DNA of 7,884 nt from an uncultured Paracoccaceae bacterium (GCA_937927675.1 CALBSG010000041.1:1-7884); one strand, 5' to 3'. Counted from the stretch's first letter, positions 1 through 7,133 are shown. A program made the numbers and translations. The notes: a model not told the origin generated them from the letters alone.

Positions 1-1
1 G

Positions 2-2086
2 CCGCTTCGGTGGCTTTTGGGGTTGCGGGGGATGCTTTTCCCGTGGGTGCCGGTGTTTCTGGGGGCCGGGGTCGGGCTGTGGTTCGCTCTTGCCGATGAA
101 CCGGGCTGGCGCAGCTATGCGGCTTGCAGCGTTGTGCTTGGGCTTGCCGTGGTGATCTGGCGGCTGGGGCCTGAGCTCTTGCATCCTTTGGTCATCATTG
201 GGGGTTGCCTGTTGGCAGGCTTTCTTGCCGCAGGTGCGCGGGCGCATCTGGTGGCCGCCCCGATGCTGGAGCGGCCCTATTACGGCTCCGTCACGGGCCG
301 GATCATTGAGATCGACCGCTCGCAGTCGGATGCCCTGCGCTTGACACTGGACCGGGTGGTGCTGGATCTGCCGCCCGATGACACACCGCTGCGGGTGCGG
401 GTTTCGCTGCGGGGCGATGCGGCCGTGCCGGTTCCGGGGCAGGTGGTGATGCTGACGGCCCGCCTTGCCGCGCCCGAAGGTCCCACCGAGCCTGGCGGGT
501 TCGACTTTCGCCGAATGGCGTTTTTCGATGGTTTGGGGGCGGTGGGCTATAGCCGCACACCGGTGATGCTGTGGGACGACCCTGCGCCGGGCGCGCAGAT
601 CGTGAACCGCTTTCGGCTCTACCTGTCGCGCGGAATCATGGCGGCACTGCCGGGGGATGCGGGGGCGTTTGCCTCAGGGGCGATGACGGGGGATCGGTCG
701 GGGATTACGAAAGACACCGTAGAGGCGCTGCGTGATTCAAACCTTGCGCATCTTCTGGCGATTTCGGGGATGAACATGGCCTTTTTGACAGGCTTTGTCT
801 TTGTCCTCTTGCGCTATGGGCTGGCGTTGATCCCGCCCGTGGCGCTGCGATTGAACACCAAGAAACTGGCCGCCATGGTCGCATTTGGCGTGGCGCTGTT
901 TTACCTGCTGCTGTCGGGGGCCAATGTGGCGACCGAACGGGCGTTTCTGATGGTTTCGGTCATGCTGGGGGCGGTCTTGTTTGATCGGCGGGCGCTGACC
1001 ATGCGCTCGGTCGCGCTTTCGGCCACCGTGCTGCTGCTGTGGCAACCCGAAAGCCTGATGGAGCCGGGGTTTCAACTGTCCTTTGCCGCCACCGTCGCGC
1101 TGATCGCAGGCTTTGGCGCGCTGGAGGGCCATGTGATGCGGGAGCGTTTGCCACGCTGGGTGCTGCCGCTGTTCACGCTGGTGCTGTCCTCGGTCATTGC
1201 GGGGGCGGCGACTGCCCCCTTTGCGGCGGCGGCCTTCAACCGATTTACCGATTATGGGTTGGTGGCCAATCTGTTGACCGTGCCGGTGATGAGCCTGTTG
1301 ATGGCCGCGGGGGCGGTGGCGGCGCTCTTGGCTCCCATCGGCCTTGCCGCGCCCGCGCTGTGGGTGATGGAGATTGCCGCCCGCTGGATTTTGTTTGTCG
1401 CCCATTGGATCGCCGGGCTGGACGGGGCGGTCACGCCGATCGTGGCGCCGGGGCCTTGGGTTCTGCCGTTGTTAACGCTGGCGGGGTGTTGGCTGGTGTT
1501 GATGGGCGGGCGGGCGCGGGCGCTTGCGGTGCTGCCGATGGCGCTGGGACTGGGGCTTTGGGCGATGGCAGAGCGACCGCTTCTTCTGGTCAGCAGCGAT
1601 GGCAGTTTGGCGGGGCTGCACGCGGCGGGGGGGCGGGCCTTGTCGGCCGCCAAGGGGGCCGGGTTTACGGCCGGGAATTGGTTGGCGAAAGACGGCGATC
1701 TGGCGACACAGGACGAGGCTTTTGCCCGAAGCGGTTTTTCCGGCCCAAAAGCGGCGCGGAGTTTTCGATTGCGCCCGCCATCTGCCGACTGCGCTGCGGC
1801 TCAACCCTGTGACCGCGCGCTGACAGGTGTCATTCTGACCGGAAAGTCCCCCGATCTGGTCGCGGCCTGCGCCGGGGCGGATCTGGTGATCCTTGCCGGT
1901 TATGCGCCGCACAAGCCGCCCAAAGGGTGCCACCTGATCGACCGCAGGCTTTTGCAGAAAACCGGAGCGTTGGCGTTCAGGCCACAGCCGGGCGGTTGGC
2001 AGATCATCCCCGCTGCACGGGTGGGGCGGATTTGGATGGGGCAAACCGCGTTGCCCGCGCTGCCGTTGCTAAAACCCCGCTCATAA
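2..2086 (+). CDS. comEC: ComEC/Rec2-family DNA uptake channel protein, 5' end probably outside the window
   Basis: Inner-membrane protein that in naturally competent bacteria moves single-stranded DNA into the cytoplasm. About 690 residues are visible, close to the family's usual length. Counting from a possible TTG start at 17: hydrophobic segments lie near residues 10-75; a soluble OB-fold-like part covers about 85-185; the competence membrane domain covers about 200-520. Family hallmarks in it are HLLAISGMNM (245-254), ERAFLM (307-312), GFQLSF (351-356) and the NRFTDYG...N...VP stretch (408-423). The C-terminal 170 residues are soluble but lack the HxHxDH metal motif of ComEC proteins with a metallo-beta-lactamase domain. 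The frame stays open to the left edge (five more codons), so the true start is probably upstream; the TTG at 17 and ATG at 32 are only fallbacks. It converges on lexA. Family identity is secure; actual competence is not shown by the sequence. Confidence 0.93.
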   Translation, partial: PLRWLLGLRGMLFPWVPVFLGAGVGLWFALADEPGWRSYAACSVVLGLAVVIWRLGPELLHPLVIIGGCLLAGFLAAGARAHLVAAPMLERPYYGSVTGRIIEIDRSQSDALRLTLDRVVLDLPPDDTPLRVRVSLRGDAAVPVPGQVVMLTARLAAPEGPTEPGGFDFRRMAFFDGLGAVGYSRTPVMLWDDPAPGAQIVNRFRLYLSRGIMAALPGDAGAFASGAMTGDRSGITKDTVEALRDSNLAHLLAISGMNMAFLTGFVFVLLRYGLALIPPVALRLNTKKLAAMVAFGVALFYLLLSGANVATERAFLMVSVMLGAVLFDRRALTMRSVALSATVLLLWQPESLMEPGFQLSFAATVALIAGFGALEGHVMRERLPRWVLPLFTLVLSSVIAGAATAPFAAAAFNRFTDYGLVANLLTVPVMSLLMAAGAVAALLAPIGLAAPALWVMEIAARWILFVAHWIAGLDGAVTPIVAPGPWVLPLLTLAGCWLVLMGGRARALAVLPMALGLGLWAMAERPLLLVSSDGSLAGLHAAGGRALSAAKGAGFTAGNWLAKDGDLATQDEAFARSGFSGPKAARSFRLRPPSADCAAAQPCDRALTGVILTGKSPDLVAACAGADLVILAGYAPHKPPKGCHLIDRRLLQKTGALAFRPQPGGWQIIPAARVGRIWMGQTALPALPLLKPRS

Positions 2087-2107
2087 ATGCAAAGGCGAAC
2101 CCGGTGC

Positions 2108-2130
2108 GATCCGCTTAGTAATTGCGGATC
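2108..2130. other. Small inverted repeat at the comEC/lexA convergent junction
   Basis: A perfect 7-base inverted repeat (GATCCGC / GCGGATC) with a 9-base loop spans the lexA stop codon and lies 21 bases after the comEC stop. Its place between two convergent genes suits a bidirectional terminator or 3'-end stabilising hairpin. There is no T-tract on either side, so it is not a classical intrinsic terminator, and a 7-base stem can occur by chance in a window of this size. Confidence 0.25.
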
Positions 2131-2801
2131 AGGCCGACCAACCGCCCCTGCACCTTGACCATGTGATCGGGAAAGACGCGGGTTTCATAGGCGGGGTTTG
2201 CCGCCTCTAGCGCGATCATGGCGCCACGGCGGCGGAACCGTTTCAGCGTCGCCTCGTGATCTTCTACCAAAGCGACGACGATATCGCCGTTCTCAGCCGT
2301 GGCCTGTTCGCGAATCACCACGACGTCGCCATCGTTGATCCCGGCCTCGATCATCGAATCGCCTTTGACTTCAAGCGCATAGTGCTGCCCCTTGCCTGAC
2401 AGCATGGTGCCCGGCACTGCGACATGGTGCGAGATTTGTGAAATCGCCTCAATCGGGACACCGGCGGCGATGCGGCCCATCACCGGCAGTTCCATGGCAT
2501 AAATCGCCTCAATGGGCAGGGCGGCGCGGGGCGGATCCACCTTGTCGCCCGCGATCACCTTGGGCGTGAAGCCGGGTCTCTCCATCGCCTCGGGCAGCTT
2601 CAGAATTTCCAGCGCCCGGGCCCGATGCGCCAGACGGCGGATGAAGCCGCGTTCTTCCAAGGCGGTGATCAACCGATGGATCCCGGATTTTGACCGCAGA
2701 TCCAGCGCATCCTTCATTTCATCAAAGGACGGCGGCACGCCATCGCGGTCCATCCGTGTCTTGATGAAATCCAGAAGTTCCAACTGCTTGCGCGTCAGCA
2801 T
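2115..2801 (-). CDS. lexA: LexA repressor (SOS regulon master regulator, self-cleaving)
   Basis: Transcriptional repressor of the DNA-damage (SOS) regulon; RecA on single-stranded DNA triggers its self-cleavage. At 228 residues it is somewhat longer than E. coli LexA, as is usual in Alphaproteobacteria. The N-terminal winged helix-turn-helix covers about residues 1-70, with the recognition region around SKSGIHRLITALEERGFI (37-54). The cleavage site is Ala113-Gly114 in RIAAGVP. The catalytic dyad is Ser149 (KGDSM) and Lys187 (EATLKRF), so the protein should be cleavable. The ATG at 2801 is preceded by GAGGT with 5-base spacing. It lies 89 bases after moeA on the same strand and has its own promoter with a LexA operator, which implies autoregulation, though read-through from the trp-moa operon is possible. 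Confidence 0.98.
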   Translation of the reverse strand: MLTRKQLELLDFIKTRMDRDGVPPSFDEMKDALDLRSKSGIHRLITALEERGFIRRLAHRARALEILKLPEAMERPGFTPKVIAGDKVDPPRAALPIEAIYAMELPVMGRIAAGVPIEAISQISHHVAVPGTMLSGKGQHYALEVKGDSMIEAGINDGDVVVIREQATAENGDIVVALVEDHEATLKRFRRRGAMIALEAANPAYETRVFPDHMVKVQGRLVGLIRNY

Positions 2802-2832
2802 CCCACACCTCGTGGTCGGTTGTTTCCCTTAT

Positions 2833-2847
2833 GTTCTGCCCTTGTTC
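2833..2847. promoter_or_regulatory. LexA operator (alphaproteobacterial SOS box) of lexA
   Basis: The plus strand reads GTTCTGCCCTTGTTC, an exact match to the direct-repeat consensus GTTC-N7-GTTC known for alphaproteobacterial LexA (first defined in Rhodobacter and Rhizobium relatives). It lies 32-46 bases upstream of the lexA start codon and covers the spacer and -10 region of the promoter, the right place for repression by occlusion. Scanning the rest of the window by eye, I saw no second copy. Confidence 0.9.
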
Positions 2848-2861
2848 ATGGCTTGTGTCAA
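2833..2861 (-). promoter_or_regulatory. Predicted sigma-70-type promoter of lexA
   Basis: On the minus strand a perfect TTGACA -35 box occupies 2861-2856. A 17-base spacer leads to CAGAAC at 2838-2833, a poor (3 of 6) -10 match that is nevertheless at ideal spacing; weak -10 boxes are common in this group. A half-site of the LexA box overlaps this -10 region. This implies an independent lexA transcript with a leader of roughly 25-30 bases. The -35 box is clear; the exact -10 and start point are inferred. Confidence 0.7.
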
Positions 2862-2890
2862 GAAAAACAATCGGCGCGCGCATTTGGGCG

Positions 2891-4072
2891 TCAGATTGGC
2901 AGATACTCCACCATCTCGCCGGCGCGACGCGGACCATCGCCCAAGGGGCGGATCAGCAGCGCGTCCGCTTCGGTCAGGATGCGCAGCAGTGCAGAATCTT
3001 GCGACGTAAACGGGGCGATCTGCGGCAGTCCGTCACCGGGAGACAGCCGGGCGCGCATGTAATGCACGCGGGGGCCGGCGGCGCTGACATCTTCGGCCAG
3101 CACAGCGCGGGCGGTGGGGGCAGGTGCGCCCGGCAGCCCCTGCATCGCGCGCAGCATCGGCAACAGGAATAGATGGCCGCAGACGATGGCCGAGACCGGG
3201 TTGCCGGGCAGGCCCAGCATGACCGCATCGCCCAGACGCCCCGCCATCAGCGGTTTGCCCGGCCGCATGGCGATTTTCCAAAACGCCCGCTCCAACCCCA
3301 GATCGGCGGCCACCTTGCCGACCAGATCATGATCGCCCACCGAGGCGCCGCCAATGGTGACGATCAGATCCGCACCGCGGGCCAGTTCAAACACCTGCCG
3401 CAATTCGTCTTCGCTGTCGCGCGCGATCGGCAACAGCCGCACCTCGGCCCCTTCGGCACGGGCCAACGCCTCTAGCGCAAAGAGGTTGGAGGCGACGATC
3501 TGGTCCGGACCGGGCTCTTCGCCGGGCATGACCAATTCGTCGCCTGTCGCGATGATGGCGACCACGGGGCGGCGGGCGACGGCCACTTGCGGAATATTCA
3601 TTGAGGCAAGCAGCGCCAGATCATTGGCGCGAAGCCGCCGGGGGGCAGAGAGGCTGTCACCTTGGGCAAAGTCCTGCCCGCGTTTGCGGATATTGTCGCC
3701 GGGGCGGGTGGCGGTTGTCACTGTGATCTCGGTGCCAGAGGCCGTGACATCTTCTTGAATCGCGATGGTATCCGCGCCTTGTGGCAAGGGGGCGCCGGTG
3801 AAGATGCGGGTGGCCTCATCAGGGGCAAGCTGGCCTGCGAACCCGTGCCCGGCGCCGGCCTCGCCAATCACGCGATAGCGCCCGCCGGCTGCACCGGCGC
3901 GGCCAAGCGCGTAGCCATCCATGGCACTGGCATCAAAAGGCGGCTGGGTCAGCCGGGCGACTGCGGGGGCCAAAAGCACCCGGCCACTGGCCTGCCGCAG
4001 CGGAACGGTTTCGGCGGGCAGCGGGGAAAGCAGGGCAAAACAGCGGGCCAGCGCCTCTTCGACCGTGATCAT
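2891..4072 (-). CDS. moeA: Molybdopterin molybdenumtransferase MoeA
   Basis: Catalyses the last step of molybdenum cofactor synthesis: insertion of molybdate into the dithiolene of adenylylated molybdopterin, in the cytoplasm. The 393 residues fit the family (E. coli about 411). Characteristic motifs appear in order: FDASAMDGYA (46-55) in the N-terminal domain, FTGAPLP (91-97), ATGDEL (175-180), GGASVGDHD (241-249), MRPGKP (269-274) and GLPGNPVS (287-294) in the MogA-like catalytic domain; domain IV fills the C-terminus to residue 393. The start ATG overlaps the moaC stop by four bases (ATGA) and is preceded by GAGG about 8 bases upstream, inside moaC. The gene ends the trpG-to-moeA operon. 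The paralogous label glp is sometimes used for the same family. No catalytic motif looks damaged. Confidence 0.97.
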   Translation of the reverse strand: MITVEEALARCFALLSPLPAETVPLRQASGRVLLAPAVARLTQPPFDASAMDGYALGRAGAAGGRYRVIGEAGAGHGFAGQLAPDEATRIFTGAPLPQGADTIAIQEDVTASGTEITVTTATRPGDNIRKRGQDFAQGDSLSAPRRLRANDLALLASMNIPQVAVARRPVVAIIATGDELVMPGEEPGPDQIVASNLFALEALARAEGAEVRLLPIARDSEDELRQVFELARGADLIVTIGGASVGDHDLVGKVAADLGLERAFWKIAMRPGKPLMAGRLGDAVMLGLPGNPVSAIVCGHLFLLPMLRAMQGLPGAPAPTARAVLAEDVSAAGPRVHYMRARLSPGDGLPQIAPFTSQDSALLRILTEADALLIRPLGDGPRRAGEMVEYLPI

Positions 4073-4548
4073 TCGGAGACCTCGAACCGGCCGGACTTGC
4101 CGCCGTCTTTCAGGATCAGCCGGATGCCCTCGATCCGCATGGATTTTTCGACCGCTTTGACCATGTCATAGATGGTCAGGCAGGCCACCGAGACGGCGGT
4201 CAGCGCCTCCATCTCGACCCCGGTCTGGCCGCCGGTTTTCACGGTGGCTTCTACCACGATGCCGGGCAGGCTGGCGTCGGGGATCAGATCAAGCGCGACC
4301 TTGGTGATCGGCAGCGGATGGCAGAGCGGAATGAGATCCGCCGTCTTTTTGGCCCCCATGATGCCTGCAAGCCGCGCGATGCCCAAGACATCGCCCTTTT
4401 TCGCCGTGCCCGAGGTGATGAGATCCAGCGTTGCGGCAGACATCACCACATGGCCGCGTGCCACAGCAACACGGGCGGTCACCGGCTTGTCCGACACATC
4501 GACCATATGCGCCTGACCCTGCGCGTCGAAATGCGTCAGGCCGCTCAT
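4069..4548 (-). CDS. moaC: Cyclic pyranopterin monophosphate synthase MoaC
   Basis: Second enzyme of molybdenum cofactor synthesis: converts 3',8-cyclo-7,8-dihydro-GTP, the MoaA product, to cyclic pyranopterin monophosphate. Its 159 residues are the standard length (E. coli 161). Active-site positions known from E. coli MoaC fall at the same numbers here: Lys51 (AKKGD), His77 (LCHPL), and Asp128 and Lys131 in IYDMVKAVEK. The GVEMEALTA signature is at 110-118. The ATG overlaps the trpC stop by four bases and has a strong GGAGG seven bases upstream, within the trpC 3' end. MoaC and MoeA act at different points of the pathway; moaA, moaB, moaD and moaE are not in the window. Confidence 0.98.
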   Translation of the reverse strand: MSGLTHFDAQGQAHMVDVSDKPVTARVAVARGHVVMSAATLDLITSGTAKKGDVLGIARLAGIMGAKKTADLIPLCHPLPITKVALDLIPDASLPGIVVEATVKTGGQTGVEMEALTAVSVACLTIYDMVKAVEKSMRIEGIRLILKDGGKSGRFEVSE

Positions 4549-5357
4549 GCGCCGCCCTCCGAGACGAGCGGACGCGACAGGATGGCTTTGGTGGCCGCCG
4601 TGACATCGGCCTGACGCATCAAAGCCTCGCCAATCAGGAAGCAGCGTGCGCCATAGGCGGCGACATCGGCAAGGTCAGCCGGGGTGAAAAGCCCGGATTC
4701 CGAGACGATCAGCCGGTCTTCCGGCACATGGCGGGCCAGATCGCGCGTGGTTTGTAGCGTGACTTCGAAGGTATGCAGGTTGCGGTTGTTGATGCCGATC
4801 AGCGGAGATTTCAACTGCGCTGCGCGGTCCAGTTCGGCGCGATCATGCACTTCGATCAGCACATCCATGCCAAGGGCAAAGGCGGCTTCTTCCAACTCAG
4901 CCGCTTGGGCATCGCTGACCGAGGCCATGATGATAAGGATGCAGTCGGCCGAAAGGGCGCGGGCCTCGGTCACCTGATAGGTGTCGTAAAGAAAGTCTTT
5001 GCGCAGGCAGGGCAGCGACACGGCGTCATGCGCGGCCGTCAGGAAACTGTCTTCGCCTTGGAACGAGGGGGTGTCGGTCAGCACCGAAAGGCAGGTGGCA
5101 CCACCCGCTTCGTAGGCGCGTGCCAATTCCGGCGGGTTGAAATCAGCGCGGATCAGACCCTTTGACGGGCTGGCCTTTTTGATTTCGGCGATCAGCCCAT
5201 AGCCTTGCGCGGCGGCGTCCGCCAGCGCGCGGGCAAAGCCGCGGGGGGCCGGGGCGGATTTGGCAGCCGCTTCCACATCGGCCAGCGGGCGCAGCGCCTT
5301 GCGGGCGGCGACTTCCTCTAGCTTGTAGGTCTTGATGCGGTCGAGGATGGTGGACAT
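4545..5357 (-). CDS. trpC: Indole-3-glycerol phosphate synthase TrpC (monofunctional)
   Basis: Catalyses the ring-closing decarboxylation of CdRP to indole-3-glycerol phosphate in tryptophan synthesis. It has 270 residues and a (beta/alpha)8 barrel. Catalytic residues are recognisable: Glu58 and Lys60 in AEIKKASPSKG (57-67), Lys120 in LRKDF (118-122), Glu169 in LIEVHD (167-172), Asn190 in INNRNL (189-194), and SESG at 219-222 in the phosphate-binding region. There is no fused TrpF domain, unlike the E. coli bifunctional enzyme. I chose the ATG at 5357 because it gives the family's usual N-terminus and is preceded by TAAGGA with 7-base spacing. The frame stays open upstream to 6029, but only as a shadow of ung. 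The protein contains no tryptophan. It overlaps moaC by four bases and sits 125 bases after ung. Confidence 0.98.
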   Translation of the reverse strand: MSTILDRIKTYKLEEVAARKALRPLADVEAAAKSAPAPRGFARALADAAAQGYGLIAEIKKASPSKGLIRADFNPPELARAYEAGGATCLSVLTDTPSFQGEDSFLTAAHDAVSLPCLRKDFLYDTYQVTEARALSADCILIIMASVSDAQAAELEEAAFALGMDVLIEVHDRAELDRAAQLKSPLIGINNRNLHTFEVTLQTTRDLARHVPEDRLIVSESGLFTPADLADVAAYGARCFLIGEALMRQADVTAATKAILSRPLVSEGGA

Positions 5358-5381
5358 GGCGGGTTCCTTATGGCTGGCGAC

Positions 5382-5434
5382 CCGGGTGGGGCACACCCCC
5401 CGGACCCCCGTTGGATATTTGGGCCACATTGAAG
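5382..5434. repeat. Probable dispersed Rhodobacterales intergenic element in the ung-trpC gap
   Basis: The 125-base gap between ung and trpC holds a GC-rich block followed by an AT-rich core (GGATATTT, 5413-5420) and the tail GGGCCACATTGAAG (5421-5434). The left part, 5382-5403, can fold into an imperfect hairpin: CCGGG pairs with CCCGG, then a T-C mismatch, then two G-C pairs. From memory, a C-rich run, then GATATTT, then GGCCA...GAAG is a very common layout in Rhodobacteraceae intergenic regions. Only one copy is in this window, so repetition cannot be shown here. The element lies wholly upstream of the trpC ribosome-binding site at 5365-5370. Confidence 0.45.
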
Positions 5435-5482
5435 GCCGGGTCCAGCATGGATTTAGCCTGTGGGCTTGGCGAAGGGAAGCGC

Positions 5483-6127
5483 TCAGGCGGTCCAGTCGAT
5501 GGGGTTTTGACCTTGAGCCGTGAGCCAGCGATTGATGGCGCTGAACGGACGAGAGCCGAAAAAGCCCCGATGGGCCGAGAGCGGCGAGGGATGCGGGCTG
5601 CTGAGAAAGAGGTGACCGTCGCGCGGCAGATTGGCGCAGAGGCTTTGTGCAGGCGCGCCCCAGAGGAGGAAGGCTTTTGGCCCGTCGCTGGCAAGGGCGC
5701 TCAGGATTTGACTGATGAGCGGCTCCCAGCCCCAGCCCTTGTGGCCATGTGCGGCGTTCTCGGGCACGGTGAGCACGGTGTTCAGCAAAAGGACGCCTTG
5801 GGTGGCCCAAGCGGTCAGATCCCCATCGGCGCGGGATTGACCGGTATCGCTGCTCAGTTCGGTGAGGATATTTTTCAGCGAATGTTTGGGACGCTCTCCT
5901 GGGGGAAAGGAAAACGCAAGGCCGGTGGCGCGGCCCGGCGTGGGGTAGGGGTCTTGGCCCAGAATGATCACGCGGGTTTGTGCGCGCGGCGTCAGGCGCA
6001 GGGCGCGGAACGGGTCGGCGGGTTGCCATGCCGGAGCTTGGGCCAGCCGAGCGGATAGCGCGGGCCAGTCAGATTGGAAGAAGGGTAGGGTGGCCCAGCT
6101 TGTGGGCGGGGCCGGAATCTCAGGCAT
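5483..6127 (-). CDS. ung: Uracil-DNA glycosylase, family 1 (Ung), inside the trp operon
   Basis: Base-excision repair enzyme that removes uracil, from cytosine deamination or dUTP misincorporation, from DNA. At 214 residues it is slightly shorter than E. coli Ung (229). Key motifs are intact: the water-activating loop GQDPYP with catalytic Asp59 and Tyr61, uracil-stacking Phe72, uracil-reading Asn116 in VLLLNTVLT, and the leucine loop HPSPLS (179-184) with His179 and intercalating Leu183. The sixth loop residue is Pro62 where E. coli has His; Pro is a known natural variant. The ATG overlaps the trpD 3' end by eight bases. A TGA lies two codons upstream in frame, so no earlier start is possible. 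No Shine-Dalgarno sequence precedes it, so translation probably depends on ribosomes finishing trpD. It has nine tryptophans, unlike its neighbours. Confidence 0.96.
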   Translation of the reverse strand: MPEIPAPPTSWATLPFFQSDWPALSARLAQAPAWQPADPFRALRLTPRAQTRVIILGQDPYPTPGRATGLAFSFPPGERPKHSLKNILTELSSDTGQSRADGDLTAWATQGVLLLNTVLTVPENAAHGHKGWGWEPLISQILSALASDGPKAFLLWGAPAQSLCANLPRDGHLFLSSPHPSPLSAHRGFFGSRPFSAINRWLTAQGQNPIDWTA

Positions 6128-7133
6128 GGGTCAGGCGGGCCAGGGCCTCGATTTTGGCCTTGGCCTTGCCAGAATCCAGACTTTCCCTTGCGATTTCAAC
6201 GCCCTCTTTCAAGGTCTGCGCGCGATCTGCCACCACCAGCGCGGCGGCGGCATTGAGAAGGACCGCATCGCGGAAGCCGCCCTTGGCGCCATCCAAAAGC
6301 GCGCGGAAGGCGACAGCGTTTTCGGCAGGCGTGCCGCCTTGGATCGCCTCGAACGGGTAGGCGGGAAGCCCTGCGTCTTCGGGATGCACCATGAATTCGC
6401 GGATCTCATCTGCGTTCAACTCGCAGACTGGCGAAGCTGCCACGATCGACAGTTCATCCGAGCCATCGCCGCCATGCACCAGCCACGCCTTTTCCGACCC
6501 AAGCGCGCGCAGGGTTTCGGCCATAGGGCGGATCAGGGCGGCGGAAAACGCCCCGGTCAACTGACGTTTCACACCGGCCGGGTTGGTCAGGGGGCCAAGG
6601 ATGTTAAAGATGGTGCGGGTGCCAAGCTCCATTCGCACGGGTGCGACGTGGCGGGTGGCGGGGTGGTGCATCGGCGCCATCATGAAGCCGATCCCGGCCT
6701 CGGCCAAGCAGCGCTCCACCACCTCGGGGCCGACCATGACATTGAGGCCCATCTCGGTCAGCGCATCGGCTGCACCCGATTTGGAACTGAGGTTGCGGTT
6801 GCCGTGCTTTGCGACCGGCACACCCGCGCCCGCGACCACAAAGGCGGTGGCGGTGGAAATGTTCAGCGTGCCCTTGCCATCGCCGCCAGTGCCGACGATG
6901 TCGATCGCCCCTTTCGGGGCGCGGACCGGATTGCATTTGGCGCGCATCACGGATGCGGCGGCGGCATATTCATCCACCGTCTCGCCGCGCACGCGCAGCG
7001 CCATCAAAAAGCCGCCCATTTGCGCTGGCGTCGCCGCACCTTCAAAAAGCGCGGTGAACGCGGCCTCAGCCTCGGCGCGGGTCAGGGGGCGGGTGGCGGC
7101 AATGCCGATCAGGGGTTTGAGAACATCACTCAT
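6120..7133 (-). CDS. trpD: Anthranilate phosphoribosyltransferase TrpD
   Basis: Transfers phosphoribose from PRPP to anthranilate, the second committed step of tryptophan synthesis. Its 337 residues match the stand-alone enzyme; there is no fused glutamine amidotransferase, which is the separate gene trpG just upstream. Substrate-binding motifs are clear: the PRPP loop GTGGDGKGT (81-89), NIST (91-94), KHGNRNLSSKSG (109-120), GPLTNPAG (170-177), and the metal-binding Asp226-Glu227 in DGSDE. The start ATG overlaps the trpG stop by four bases (ATGA). Only a weak AAGG lies well upstream, so coupling to trpG translation is likely. It contains a single tryptophan (residue 217). Confidence 0.98.
   Translation of the reverse strand: MSDVLKPLIGIAATRPLTRAEAEAAFTALFEGAATPAQMGGFLMALRVRGETVDEYAAAASVMRAKCNPVRAPKGAIDIVGTGGDGKGTLNISTATAFVVAGAGVPVAKHGNRNLSSKSGAADALTEMGLNVMVGPEVVERCLAEAGIGFMMAPMHHPATRHVAPVRMELGTRTIFNILGPLTNPAGVKRQLTGAFSAALIRPMAETLRALGSEKAWLVHGGDGSDELSIVAASPVCELNADEIREFMVHPEDAGLPAYPFEAIQGGTPAENAVAFRALLDGAKGGFRDAVLLNAAAALVVADRAQTLKEGVEIARESLDSGKAKAKIEALARLTHA

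Noticed and set aside
737..1405. A 222-codon minus-strand open frame inside comEC
   Set aside because: The Gln/Arg/His-rich translation has no family features and lies opposite a well-supported comEC membrane domain.
2084..2114. Intrinsic terminator between comEC and lexA
   Set aside because: The only hairpin (2108-2130) has a short 7-base stem and no T-run on either strand, so it is reported only as a weak inverted repeat.
4545..6029. An extended 494-residue version of TrpC
   Set aside because: The extra 224 residues are a frame shadow of ung and the intergenic element. The ATG at 5357 has a good ribosome-binding site and gives a normal TrpC N-terminus.
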